A DNA stretch of 64,000 nucleotides from an uncultured Pseudomonadales bacterium (GTDB taxonomy: Bacteria > Pseudomonadota > Gammaproteobacteria > Pseudomonadales > Azotimanducaceae), in the NCBI GenBank assembly GCA_943787425.1, contig CALSMJ010000001.1, forward strand, positions 1,105,271-1,169,270, read 5' to 3'. This document shows, piece after piece, positions 55,604 to 64,000 of this stretch. The notes under the pieces are model-generated. The model was not told where the DNA came from, searched no databases, and saw only the letters and a program-made list of their open reading frames with translations. The position numbers were made by a program, and so were the translations under genes. Numbering within the stretch: the first letter of the stretch is position 1; each line of letters starts with the position of its first letter.

Positions 55604-57634
55604 ATGACTTTTGACCATCAATTGCCGCCACTCTTTGGCGCTTTAGGCCTCGTTGTTGCCTTCATCATCTACGTTATTATGACCAGACAAGATGAAGGTG
55701 GAGAAAAAATTAAAAAGATTGCCGACGCCATTCACAAGGGTGCAATGGTTTTTATGCATACGGAGTATCGGCTCTTATTTTTATTCGCGGCACCCGTTGG
55801 CTTAGCCCTTTGGTACTTCCTAGGCGGCAACACGGCACTGTCGTTCGCCGCGGGCGCTGCCTCCTCGGCCCTCGCCGGCTACCTCGGCATGTTTTCTGCT
55901 ACCAAAGCGAACGTTCGAACCACCGCGGCCGCTCAGTCCCAAGGCCAAGCCGGCGCGCTGACGGTTGCCTTCTATGGTGGCTCAATCATGGGTTTGTGTG
56001 TCGCCTCTCTCGGATTGTTGGGCCTTGGTTCGCTGTACTGGCTCTTTGGCGGCGATCCAGCAACAGCCCACGCGATTCACGGTTTCGGCATGGGCGGCTC
56101 CGTTGTTGCCCTTTTTAGCCGAGTCGGTGGCGGTATCTTTACCAAGAGCGCCGACGTCGGCGCGGATTTAGTCGGCAAGCTCGAAGCCGGCATCCCAGAA
56201 GACGACCCCAGAAACCCTGGCGTCATCGCAGATAATGTGGGCGACAACGTCGGCGACGTCGCTGGCATGGGCTCGGATATTTTTGAGTCCTATTGCGGTT
56301 CCATGATTGCAACCATCGCCATCGCATCAACTTTGATTATGAGCAGCCCAGAAGCGCGACTCTTAACCCAAGGTTTGTCAGAGGTTGATGCGCGTGCAGC
56401 CCTAATGTCTTTCCCCTTGGCGCTGAGTTCATTTGGATTGATTTGCTCTATTATCGGCATTTTGATCGTTCGAGCACGCTCAAACTCCGCCCCTGAAAAG
56501 GCGCTCCGGATGGGTCACCAAGCGTCCGCCGTCATTCTGATTGCGGGCACCTATTTCCTAGCTGAGGCCCTTGGGATCAGCACCAATGTTTGGTATGCCA
56601 TGATTGCCGGCACCGTCGGCGGTATGGTCATTGGACTTGTCACGGAATACTACACCGCACAAGGTCCTGTTATTCGGATCGCGGAATCCGGCAAGACCGG
56701 TACCGCAACCGTCATGATTACGGGATTAGCCGTCGGTATGGAGTCCGTTGTGGTGCCCATTCTGTCCATTGCGGCCATCATTTATGTCTCTACCGAAGTC
56801 GCTGGACTCTACGGCGTGGGTATTGCAGCGGTTGGCATGCTCGCAACCGTCGGCATGACGATGGCGCTTGACGCTTATGGCCCCGTTGCAGACAACGCCG
56901 GCGGCATTGCTGAGATGGGCGGCCTGGGTGATGACGTCCGAGAAATCACCGACGGCTTAGACGAAGTAGGCAATACCACAGCGGCCATTGGCAAAGGCTT
57001 TGCGATCGGCGCAGCAGCGCTAGCAGCCCTTGCGATCATTGCGGCTTTTGTTGAGACCATGAAAGTCCATCAACCAGAGTTTGCCCTGCTCTTATCCAAT
57101 CCAAAAGTATTGGTCGGTATCTTCATCGGTGGCACGCTGCCCTTTTTGATCGCCTCTATCACGATGACGGCGGTCGGGGATGCGGCTATGGAAATGATCG
57201 AAGAAATTCGTCGTCAGTTCCGGGAAATCAAAGGTCTGATGGAAGGCGAAGCCGAAGCCGATCACGAAAAGTGCATTCAAATAGCAACCAAAGCAGCGCT
57301 TAAGAAAATGATCCTACCCGGCATCATTGCCGTGGCTGCGCCACCGGTTGTTGGTTTCGGGCTGGGCGCCGAGCCGCTTGGTGGCATGCTCGCGGGTGCA
57401 TTACTCGGGTGCGTTTTGATGGCACTCATGATGGCCAATGCTGGTGGCGCTTGGGACAACGCTAAAAAATACATTGAGAAGGGCAACCTCGGCGGCAAAG
57501 GCTCCGAAGTCCATGCAGCAGCGGTTGTTGGCGACACAGTTGGCGATCCCTTCAAGGATACCTCTGGGCCTGCCATGAATATCTTGATCAACGTTATGGC
57601 CATTGTTAGCTTGGTGATTGCCCCCTTGTTGTAA
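55604..57634 (+). CDS. hppA: Membrane-bound ion-translocating pyrophosphatase, K+-dependent type
   Basis: Couples PPi hydrolysis to H+ or Na+ export. The 676-residue protein has about 16 membrane segments, the PPi site [21 protein letters not shown] (region about 180-200) and [19 protein letters not shown] (about 205-223), and [17 protein letters not shown] near the end. In the diagnostic [14 protein letters not shown] segment the position that is Lys in K+-independent enzymes is Ala, so a K+-dependent enzyme is predicted. Whether the ion is H+ or Na+ is unresolved. The start at 55604 is preferred over a longer frame. Confidence 0.94.
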   Translation: MTFDHQLPPLFGALGLVVAFIIYVIMTRQDEGGEKIKKIADAIHKGAMVFMHTEYRLLFLFAAPVGLALWYFLGGNTALSFAAGAASSALAGYLGMFSATKANVRTTAAAQSQGQAGALTVAFYGGSIMGLCVASLGLLGLGSLYWLFGGDPATAHAIHGFGMGGSVVALFSRVGGGIFTKSADVGADLVGKLEAGIPEDDPRNPGVIADNVGDNVGDVAGMGSDIFESYCGSMIATIAIASTLIMSSPEARLLTQGLSEVDARAALMSFPLALSSFGLICSIIGILIVRARSNSAPEKALRMGHQASAVILIAGTYFLAEALGISTNVWYAMIAGTVGGMVIGLVTEYYTAQGPVIRIAESGKTGTATVMITGLAVGMESVVVPILSIAAIIYVSTEVAGLYGVGIAAVGMLATVGMTMALDAYGPVADNAGGIAEMGGLGDDVREITDGLDEVGNTTAAIGKGFAIGAAALAALAIIAAFVETMKVHQPEFALLLSNPKVLVGIFIGGTLPFLIASITMTAVGDAAMEMIEEIRRQFREIKGLMEGEAEADHEKCIQIATKAALKKMILPGIIAVAAPPVVGFGLGAEPLGGMLAGALLGCVLMALMMANAGGAWDNAKKYIEKGNLGGKGSEVHAAAVVGDTVGDPFKDTSGPAMNILINVMAIVSLVIAPLL

Positions 57635-57654
57635 GGGAGAACCAAGGTTAAAGA

Positions 57655-57679
57655 GCGGGCTTTGGCCCGCTTTTTTTTT
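57655..57679 (+). terminator. Rho-independent terminator of hppA
   Basis: GCGGGC-TTTG-GCCCGC followed by nine T, 20 bases after the hppA stop. A textbook intrinsic terminator. Confidence 0.92.
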
Positions 57680-57726
57680 GCCTAAATTTTAGGCGTCTTA
57701 AAAAGAAACCTGTAAGGATCTGCACC

Positions 57727-58308
57727 ATGGAGAACCGCTACACGCCATTAGATTTCGAACATCTCACACCGGAACAACAACAGCTTCACCGTCAAATTGC
57801 CACCTCTCGAAAACTTGACCCAGCGCAACGTCTGGGTGGACCCTTTGACCCTTGGATTGAGTCGCCGGTGTTGGGTGAGATCCTATCGAACCTCGGCTTT
57901 TTCCATCGGTTTCAGAGCAGCCTAGGCCGGCGTCAAATCGAACTGGCTATCTTGGTGACAGCAGCGCATTGGCAAGCAGAGTTTGAATGGTGGGCCCATG
58001 AGCCCATGGCCCGGGACGCGGGCCTAACTGATTCAGTAATCACCGCAATCAAACACCGCCAGCCGTTGCGCCAGAGTGACCCGCTCGATCAAATCACTTG
58101 GGAGGTGGCCAGCGCCCTTCAGTCGCAGCAACGACTGAGCACCGAGCTCTACCAACGTGCCGTGGCCGGTTTTGGTCGGCGCGGCGTCATCGAACTGATC
58201 AGCTTGTGCGGCTACTATACAACCGTTGCCATGACCCTTAACGCATTGGAAATACCATTGCCCAAGGGCGAAACCAAGCCCTTCCGCCCCGAACCTAGGT
58301 CATCGTAA
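57727..58308 (+). CDS. Carboxymuconolactone decarboxylase (AhpD-like) family protein
   Basis: A 193-residue all-helical protein. FHRFQSSLGRRQIELAILVTAAHWQAEFEWW (region 61-92) and VIELISLCGYYTTVAMTLNAL near 156 follow the CMD pattern. The CxxC pair of AhpD peroxidases is absent, so it belongs with the non-redox members. Its end overlaps the convergent phosphofructokinase by 14 bases. Confidence 0.8.
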   Translation: MENRYTPLDFEHLTPEQQQLHRQIATSRKLDPAQRLGGPFDPWIESPVLGEILSNLGFFHRFQSSLGRRQIELAILVTAAHWQAEFEWWAHEPMARDAGLTDSVITAIKHRQPLRQSDPLDQITWEVASALQSQQRLSTELYQRAVAGFGRRGVIELISLCGYYTTVAMTLNALEIPLPKGETKPFRPEPRSS

Positions 58309-59554
58309 AGTTGGGTAATTTTTTCGGTACCAATTGATTCTTGAGACGGACGTACTGGGGGAGGCCATCTTTATAAGGCGGGTAGTCTTCGCCTTGGATC
58401 AACGGCCTCAAATAATTGAGCCCGGCGGCGGTAATCCCAAAGCCATCGCGCGTGATAAACGACTTCGGCAGCTTGCGTTCAACGTTTGCAACCCGCGTCA
58501 GCGCAACCTTTCCAACGCGCCAGCGGTAGGAGGTGCTCGCCTCGCGCTCGATGGTTACCATCACGCCGCTCTCACCGGCAACCGCAAGATTTACCGCTGC
58601 TTCTCCGACAGCGTAGGCTTGGGCCACATCAACGGCTGATGCAATATGACGGGCGGCGCGCTGCAGATAATCTGAAACCGCCCAATGGCACTTATATCCC
58701 AGTTTCGCCTTGATCATATCCACCAAAGTGGGCGCAACGCCCCCCAGCTGAGCGTGCCCAAAGGCATCCACCCCGCCGGACGCTGCCAAAAATCGTCCGC
58801 CTTCGAATTGCGCCCCTTCGGAGGCGACAATCACGCAATACCCCTTCTTAGTAACCGTTTGCGCCACTTTTTGGAGAAAGCCCGCAGGGTCAAATGCAAC
58901 CTCCGGCAGAATAATCAGGTGCGGCGGATCGCCTTTCGCTTTTGCCGCCAGCGCGGCCGCCGCCGCGATCCAGCCCGCGTGTCGGCCCATCACCTCTAAA
59001 ACAAACACTTTGGTTGAAGACGCCGCCATTGACGCCACATCCAAACCCGCTTCTTCGGTTGCCACCGCCACATACTTGGCTACCGAGCCAAACCCTGGAC
59101 AGGTGTCGGTGAAAGGTAAGTCGTTATCGACGGTTTTTGGGATGCCAATGCATTGCACTGGATAACCAACCTCACGGCTAAAGCGCGCCACTTTGTTTGC
59201 CGTATCTTGCGAATCACCGCCGCCATTGTAGAAAAAATATCCGATATCGTGCGCTTTAAACACCGCTAGAAGACGCTCATATTCCAATCGATTGGCATCA
59301 ACCGATTTCAGCTTGTACCGGCAAGAACCAAAGGCGCCGCTTGGGGTGTGACGCAGCATCGCGATGTCGCGCTTGGATTCTAAGGCGGTATCAATCAACT
59401 CTTCATTCAACGCACCCAGGATACCGTTTCGACCCACCAGCACGCGACCCACCGCCCGGGATCGCCGCGCCGCTTCAATGACCCCGCAGGCGGACGCATT
59501 GATGACGGCGGTAACCCCACCTGATTGCGCGTAAAAGATGTTCGCTTTGGCCAC
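58295..59554 (-). CDS. pfp: Pyrophosphate-dependent phosphofructokinase-type enzyme
   Basis: Interconverts fructose 6-phosphate and fructose 1,6-bisphosphate using PPi/Pi. The 419-residue PFK fold has NGGGDSQDTA near 95, IPKTVDNDLPFTDTCPGFGS near 122 (the Lys of PKTxDND is the PPi-type marker), VMGRHAGWIA near 173 and the LGGVAPTL stretch near 258. GTG at 59554 is chosen because AAGGAG lies six bases upstream. An in-frame upstream ATG would add 17 residues. Two genes from hppA, it forms a PPi-linked pair. Confidence 0.87.
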   Translation of the reverse strand: MAKANIFYAQSGGVTAVINASACGVIEAARRSRAVGRVLVGRNGILGALNEELIDTALESKRDIAMLRHTPSGAFGSCRYKLKSVDANRLEYERLLAVFKAHDIGYFFYNGGGDSQDTANKVARFSREVGYPVQCIGIPKTVDNDLPFTDTCPGFGSVAKYVAVATEEAGLDVASMAASSTKVFVLEVMGRHAGWIAAAAALAAKAKGDPPHLIILPEVAFDPAGFLQKVAQTVTKKGYCVIVASEGAQFEGGRFLAASGGVDAFGHAQLGGVAPTLVDMIKAKLGYKCHWAVSDYLQRAARHIASAVDVAQAYAVGEAAVNLAVAGESGVMVTIEREASTSYRWRVGKVALTRVANVERKLPKSFITRDGFGITAAGLNYLRPLIQGEDYPPYKDGLPQYVRLKNQLVPKKLPNFTMT

Positions 59555-59632
59555 ATCACGCTCCTTGACCGACTTTATTTTGATTATACCGAAAAGGCCG
59601 TCCATTAAATTTTAGTTTTTTATCGCCAAAAC

Positions 59633-59660
59633 CTTGAATTTGACGGCCAGCGTCTTATCT
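59633..59660 (+). promoter_or_regulatory. Possible heat-shock (sigma-32) promoter of hsp20
   Basis: CTTGAA (59633-59638), a 14-base spacer and TCTTATCT (59653-59660) resemble the sigma-32 pattern. The -35 is perfect and the -10 matches at about half of its positions. It lies 41 bases before the hsp20 ATG. Confidence 0.35.
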
Positions 59661-59701
59661 AAGCGTTAATCACCTTTTCAGACAATAACCAGGAGCAATC
59701 C

Positions 59702-60157
59702 ATGACCTATCAACTGAGAGCGCTGAACACGCGCCAGACCAACCCTAACCTTGTCGAATGGCTCAACATCGCAGGCCATCAAGCCCGCACCAACCGATCG
59801 CCAGAACTTGATGGCAACCTGTCCAGCAATCAACGCGCGCCAAGCTATGATCTACGGCAAACACCCAGCCAAATTGAAATCAAATTGGCCATGCCAGGCG
59901 TTTCGCCCGAGAACCTGGAGGTCACCATCGAACGGCGACGCCTCACGATTTCGGGTCGAGCCGAAACGGATGCGTCCAATGACAGCAGCCAACTGCTTCA
60001 TCAAGGCCTCGGCGAAGGGCACTTTGAAAAGATCTTCGAGCTCACCGAGGATGCCGACCCTGATGCGATCCGGGCCTCGATTAAATTTGGCCTGGTCACG
60101 ATTGAGATCCCAAGGCTGACCGACCATCTACCCCGCCGCATTGCGGTTGAACATTAA
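59702..60157 (+). CDS. Small heat shock protein, Hsp20/alpha-crystallin family
   Basis: A 151-residue holdase. The alpha-crystallin domain runs from about residue 50 to the end (QIEIKLAMPGVSPENLEV, LTISGRAE, FGLVTIEIPRL), preceded by a variable N-terminal arm. CAGGAGCA is upstream of the ATG. It lacks a clear C-terminal IxI tail beyond IEIP. Single-gene unit. Confidence 0.88.
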   Translation: MTYQLRALNTRQTNPNLVEWLNIAGHQARTNRSPELDGNLSSNQRAPSYDLRQTPSQIEIKLAMPGVSPENLEVTIERRRLTISGRAETDASNDSSQLLHQGLGEGHFEKIFELTEDADPDAIRASIKFGLVTIEIPRLTDHLPRRIAVEH

Positions 60158-60324
60158 TGCAGCGCGATGCAGACCAACGCAGCTTAAAAATCAAGTTCCC
60201 CGCGGGGCACGTTTATTCGGTGCCTTCGCGGCTTGAAAACCCGCTGTTTTAAAGTGCTTTGCACGCCGCATCTTGCACCAGGCGGACCGCTGGGACTCGA
60301 ATGCCCCCAGCGCCTTCGCCCAAA

Positions 60325-62082
60325 CTAATTGAACTTCTTAACGATCGGTATCCGTCGCCCCATACCAAAGGCAACCTTGGATACCTTCGGGCCTGGGCAG
60401 GTTTGACGGCGCTTATACTCCATGCTGGCGATCAGTTTTATCAACGACTGATACCGCGTCGATGCGCCCGGCTCGCCGAGCCAGCCACGCAATCGGTCCG
60501 GATCCATAGAGATCTGACGATCCTCCTCCGCAGCACGCGCAACCCAGGTTTTAAAAGCGTCGAACTCATTAACATAGTCCTCGATATACGCCTGAACCAA
60601 CGGATCCAACATCGCATAGGGCAGCAAGCTCGCCTCATCAGTTTGATCTGGCGCAAGTTCTGCACTGGGCGGCTTCACAATAATCTCAGCCGGAATCCGT
60701 CCGCCTTCGGTCGCCAACGCAAAGACCTGCCACTTATAGAGATCCTTAAGGGGCGCGAAACTGAAATTCATATCGAAGTGGGTGTAATAGCCGCAGGCTG
60801 ATTCTGTTTTGTTGCCCGTTGACAGCGGCATTGCACCAAACGCGTTGGAAAAGTGCATGACATACAGATCACGCAGTCTGGCCTGGATATTCTGATCCGC
60901 AACGGTGCTGTAGCGATGTCCGGCGAACACTTGGGTCACCAAGTTTTCTGGGTCCGTTTGCGAACTAAATTGCTGATTGAGACTGGACACCAACTCAAGG
61001 TGCGCAATCGGCACCTCGTAATCCCAGCAACCCAATGTGGCATGCAAGGCGATCGCATCCCGACCTGCCCCAGAGGAGCTCCAAACCGACGGCATCCGCA
61101 CGGCATGAACTTGTTTGGGCCCTACCGCGTCGCAAGCAATTTGTGCAACCAAAGCGCTATCAATGCCACCACTGCTGGCCAGCACCAAGTGTTCAAAACC
61201 GGACTTTTGCACATAGTCTCGAACACTTAAAACCAGTAAATCGTACAGATCAACTTGAACCGGTTGCCGCTTGGCGGCCGACTGAGCCGGCGATACCTTA
61301 GTTGCCGTCGACGACGCCGCGCAATCTACGATAGCAAACTCATCGCTATGAACTTCCTGAGACTGATAGAGAACCGATTGACCCTGAACGACGAAGCTCT
61401 GGCCGTCAAAAACCAACTCATCTTGTCCGCCCCATTGGTTCACGTATACAAGCGTCATATCGCCTAGGTTTTCAGCAATGGCGACGTGCCTTTGGGCCAG
61501 CTTATCATGGACGAAAGGCGAACTATTCAGGGACAACAAAACCTCAACGCCCGCTGCTCGATATTGTGCTAACGGATTATTCCGCAACGGATAGCCTGAT
61601 TCCCCCTTGTCATTCCAGAGATCTTCGCAGATCGCAATGCCAACGGTCCGGCCTTTTAACGACAATATTGTTAAAGCAGTTCCCGCTTCGAAGTAGCGTT
61701 GTTCGTCAAAAACATCGTAAAACGGTAACAAAATCTTACGGTGGGTGACGGTTTGGCGCCCAGCCTGAATCACTGCCGCCGCATTATAAAAGGGCTTGCC
61801 TGGGCCCTCATTGCGTTCGATATAACCCACGACGATACACAAATCTTGAAACGCTGGCTGACCAGACAGTCGCATCACATCCGCCAAGACCCGTCGATTC
61901 TCTTGAACGTACTGCTCGTGATACATCAAATCCTGACTGAGATACCCTGGAATTGCGAGTTCAGGAAACACGACAACATCACAGCCCCCGGATTGAGCCG
62001 CTCGAATCCCGGCCTCGATCCGGTCAAAATTGCCGGCAAAATCACCCGGCGTCGTGTTGATTTGAGCAAGGCAAACGCGCAT
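60325..62082 (-). CDS. nadE: Glutamine-dependent NAD+ synthetase
   Basis: Last step of NAD synthesis. The 585-residue protein joins an N-terminal nitrilase-type glutaminase (MRVCLAQINTTPGDF; the Glu in VVFPELAIPGY; Lys and Cys in ICEDLWND) to a C-terminal NAD synthetase with the PP-loop LASSGGIDSALVAQI near 300 and STGNKTESACGYYTHFDMN near 422. The start at 62082 matches the glutaminase N-terminus, and AAGGAG lies upstream. A longer in-frame start overlaps ctaA. Confidence 0.95.
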   Translation of the reverse strand: MRVCLAQINTTPGDFAGNFDRIEAGIRAAQSGGCDVVVFPELAIPGYLSQDLMYHEQYVQENRRVLADVMRLSGQPAFQDLCIVVGYIERNEGPGKPFYNAAAVIQAGRQTVTHRKILLPFYDVFDEQRYFEAGTALTILSLKGRTVGIAICEDLWNDKGESGYPLRNNPLAQYRAAGVEVLLSLNSSPFVHDKLAQRHVAIAENLGDMTLVYVNQWGGQDELVFDGQSFVVQGQSVLYQSQEVHSDEFAIVDCAASSTATKVSPAQSAAKRQPVQVDLYDLLVLSVRDYVQKSGFEHLVLASSGGIDSALVAQIACDAVGPKQVHAVRMPSVWSSSGAGRDAIALHATLGCWDYEVPIAHLELVSSLNQQFSSQTDPENLVTQVFAGHRYSTVADQNIQARLRDLYVMHFSNAFGAMPLSTGNKTESACGYYTHFDMNFSFAPLKDLYKWQVFALATEGGRIPAEIIVKPPSAELAPDQTDEASLLPYAMLDPLVQAYIEDYVNEFDAFKTWVARAAEEDRQISMDPDRLRGWLGEPGASTRYQSLIKLIASMEYKRRQTCPGPKVSKVAFGMGRRIPIVKKFN

Positions 62083-62116
62083 CCGATTTTTGACTCCTTG
62101 ATTTGAGCGCCCTGCT

Positions 62117-63148
62117 TTAAAAAGCGGCTCGGGGCCGGCGCACAAGAAAGTTCAGGTAGGTCAATCCTAACACCACAAAACAAGCAAAAACCTGATGCGT
62201 TAGAGCCCAAGATAACGGCACCACCGTAATCAAAGTAATGATGCCAAGGAGAAATTGAACGAAAACGAGTCCCACGCACAAGCCTGCGGCGAGGCGCACC
62301 CGCGCCCCCGCGTCTTGGCTCAGGGCCGCTCCCAGCGTCACGGCAGCCGCCACCAACACGGCAAAGCCCAACCAGCGGTGTATGAACTGAATCATGGCGC
62401 CGTTTTCGAACCCATTCAGCCAAAAAGGTACGAGCGTCAGCGCCGCATCAGCTATCCACACATCCCCCATTTTGGGGTAGGTGTTAAACCCCAAGCCAGC
62501 TTTGAGACCGGCGGTGAATCCCCCATAAATGAGTTGGGCCACCAAAAGTAAGGTAAAAATCTGCACGATGCGCCGCAATCCAGTCGGCACCGCGGCCCTC
62601 TCCTGGGTCGACATTGACAAGACCAAATCAAAAACATAAGCCAAGATGAACAGCGCCAAACACAGGTGCGCTGCCAGCCGAAAATGGCTAACGCTTGGCC
62701 GATCCACCAGGCCACTCTTTACCATGAACCAGCCGAGCAGCCCTTGCGAGCCGCCGAGTGCCAGCGCAATTAAAAATCGCGACCTTTGCCGCCGCTGAAT
62801 CCGCCCAACAAACCAAAAATACAAGAACGGCACCACAAAAATAAGGCCAATGGCACGCCCTAAAACGCGATGACCATATTCCCAATAAAAAATGGCCTTG
62901 AACGCATCAAGACTCATGCCTTTGTTTAATTTTTGGTATTCCGGGTACTGCTTATACTGCGCAAATTCCGCCTCCCAAGCCTGCGCATTCAGTGGCGGCA
63001 GGATCCCAGTAATCGGCTTCCAATCGACCATCGACAAACCGCTGTGCGTCAGGCGGGTCGCGCCGCCGACACCGACCATTAAAATGATACTGACACAAAC
63101 CAGCAACAACCAGATTTGTACACTATTAAGTCCTTTGAGCACCGACAT
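62117..63148 (-). CDS. ctaA: Heme A synthase (COX15/CtaA family)
   Basis: Oxidises heme O to heme A for cytochrome c oxidase. The 343-residue protein has eight predicted membrane segments and the family motifs VGGATRLTHSGLSMVDW near 27, FYWEYGHRVLGR near 88 (heme His), FRLAAHLCLALFI near 156, QFIHRWLGFAVL near 253 and ALTHQVFACFVV near 315. Implies an aa3- or ba3-type oxidase elsewhere. ctaB is not in this window. Confidence 0.93.
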   Translation of the reverse strand: MSVLKGLNSVQIWLLLVCVSIILMVGVGGATRLTHSGLSMVDWKPITGILPPLNAQAWEAEFAQYKQYPEYQKLNKGMSLDAFKAIFYWEYGHRVLGRAIGLIFVVPFLYFWFVGRIQRRQRSRFLIALALGGSQGLLGWFMVKSGLVDRPSVSHFRLAAHLCLALFILAYVFDLVLSMSTQERAAVPTGLRRIVQIFTLLLVAQLIYGGFTAGLKAGLGFNTYPKMGDVWIADAALTLVPFWLNGFENGAMIQFIHRWLGFAVLVAAAVTLGAALSQDAGARVRLAAGLCVGLVFVQFLLGIITLITVVPLSWALTHQVFACFVVLGLTYLNFLVRRPRAAF

Positions 63149-63325
63149 CTCGTTCTCCTAGCGCTTCACTACCTTGCTGACCCGCGATCCCCGACGGTTT
63201 TGGGGCACATCTCGCTAATACTGTCATCACCGCGAGAATTAATCCCTCTTACGTAAAACGTCCACGAAACGTGTCTTTTGAACGCAATAAAGCGCCCCAA
63301 CGAATGTAAGATTATAGCACTGGTC

Positions 63326-63331
63326 TATAAT
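63326..63331 (+). promoter_or_regulatory. Candidate -10 box upstream of the acyl-CoA dehydrogenase
   Basis: A perfect TATAAT in the 264-base divergent gap between ctaA and the acyl-CoA dehydrogenase, 81 bases before the latter's ATG. No good -35 at the right spacing was found. Confidence 0.35.
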
Positions 63332-63412
63332 GCCCAGAATGACTGGACAATTTACCGCGACGGGGGAGAATTGAGCCTTCGACATCACGGCCTCCAATAC
63401 AGGAACCCAACC

Positions 63413-64000
63413 ATGACGGACCTAACTACTTTTCGAACCGAAACCAGAGCATGGCTGGAAGAAAATTGTCCCCAGGAAATGCGGAATTTGTCCTTCCACT
63501 GGGAAGACGCGCACCTAATCTACAGCACCGAGGCAGCTGAAGTCTGGCGCAAGCGGATGGCGGACAAGGGCTGGATTGCCCCGATGTGGCCGAGCGCCTA
63601 TGGTGGCGGCGGACTCAGCAGAGAAGAAGCCATCGTCTTGTCTCAAGAAATGGGGCGCATCAAAGCAACCGCTGCATCCAGCGGCATGGGCCTCACCATG
63701 ATCGGCCCGACCCTGTTAGAGTTTGGCACCGAAGATCAAAAGCTTAGACATCTTCCGAGCATCACCGATGGCAGCATTCGATGGTGTCAGGGTTACAGCG
63801 AGCCCGGCGCCGGCTCAGACTTGGCGGCGCTGCAGACGCGAGCTGAGATCGAAGGCGATCACTTTATAATCAATGGCCAAAAAGTTTGGACCTCAGGCGC
63901 GCAGCATGCAGACTGGATGTTTGCGCTGGTTCGCACAGATCCGAGCGCGGCTAAACACGAGGGCATCAGCTTCGTCCTGCTCGATATGCACCAGGCCGGG
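63413..64000 (+). CDS. Acyl-CoA dehydrogenase, 3'-truncated by window edge
   Basis: The first 196 codons of an FAD-dependent acyl-CoA dehydrogenase. The N-terminal helical domain ends near MWPSAYGGGGLSREEA. The FAD/substrate region has RWCQGYSEPGAGSDLAALQT near 127 and IINGQKVWTSGAQHADWMF near 152. The family's usual catalytic Glu lies beyond the edge, so the chain-length class is open. AGGAA lies upstream of the ATG. Confidence 0.93.
   Translation, partial: MTDLTTFRTETRAWLEENCPQEMRNLSFHWEDAHLIYSTEAAEVWRKRMADKGWIAPMWPSAYGGGGLSREEAIVLSQEMGRIKATAASSGMGLTMIGPTLLEFGTEDQKLRHLPSITDGSIRWCQGYSEPGAGSDLAALQTRAEIEGDHFIINGQKVWTSGAQHADWMFALVRTDPSAAKHEGISFVLLDMHQAG

Noticed and set aside
60259..60801. Long plus-strand open frame opposite nadE
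   Set aside because: It lies antisense to the conserved C-terminal domain of NadE and has no family resemblance. It is a shadow of the real gene.

Overview
The window is a gammaproteobacterial chromosome segment, very probably from a marine or aquatic lineage. This rests on gene content and order: rpsU-dnaG-rpoD, amgK-murU opposite lptD-surA-pdxA-rsmA-apaH, purD-purH-fis-dusB, rpe-trpEGDC, coq7 and ctaA are arranged much as in Pseudomonas and its relatives. I cannot name the genus from sequence alone.

Layout. 1-2342: end of gatA and all of gatB. 2487-8042 (minus): a DUF1499 membrane protein, an M15 carboxypeptidase, an amidohydrolase and a CoA operon panB-panC-coaX. 8292-16518: an AT-rich integrated mobile element sitting inside a tRNA(CAT) gene. 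17009-22267: a putative secreted protein, a dienelactone hydrolase, an MFS transporter, a phosphotransferase and an SDR. 22445-27062 (minus): macromolecular synthesis operon rpsU-yqeY-dnaG-rpoD. 27254-30411: tsaD, folB, a cyclic-nucleotide-binding/rhodanese-like protein and coq7. 30428-36100 (minus): VOC protein, OsmC protein, trpC-trpD-trpG-trpE and rpe. 36203-45992: murU-amgK opposite the outer-membrane biogenesis and housekeeping run lptD to cca and an SDR. 45989-53493 (minus): purD, purH, fis, dusB, a DUF3426 protein, a frameshifted prmA, aroQ and a lone DsbD alpha domain. 53538-59554: envelope proteins, the membrane pyrophosphatase hppA, a CMD protein and a PPi-type phosphofructokinase. 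The window ends with hsp20, nadE, ctaA and the start of an acyl-CoA dehydrogenase.

The part most worth attention is the element at 8292-16518. It is bounded by 41-bp direct repeats made of the 5' half of the tRNA, ending exactly at the 3' side of the anticodon loop. The element therefore replaced the tRNA's 5' half and promoter, and the intact tRNA now lies at its right end. It encodes a long tyrosine integrase (in four frame pieces), a second minimal tyrosine recombinase overlapping a 49-aa membrane peptide, a HUH-type Rep-like protein with a YxxK motif, tandem small proteins, a repeat-rich control or origin region, and a tightly coupled cassette: a 602-aa unknown protein, a tRNA-guanine-transglycosylase-fold protein resembling DNA-modifying DpdA, and a 141-aa basic protein. 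I saw no capsid, conjugation or restriction genes.

Single-base frame breaks are dense in this element (about eight in 8 kb) and sparse but present in host genes (about four in 56 kb, including prmA). Each leaves good coding sequence on both sides, with no accompanying nonsense mutations that I noticed. Uncorrected indels in the assembly are the simplest explanation. Recent decay of the element is the alternative.
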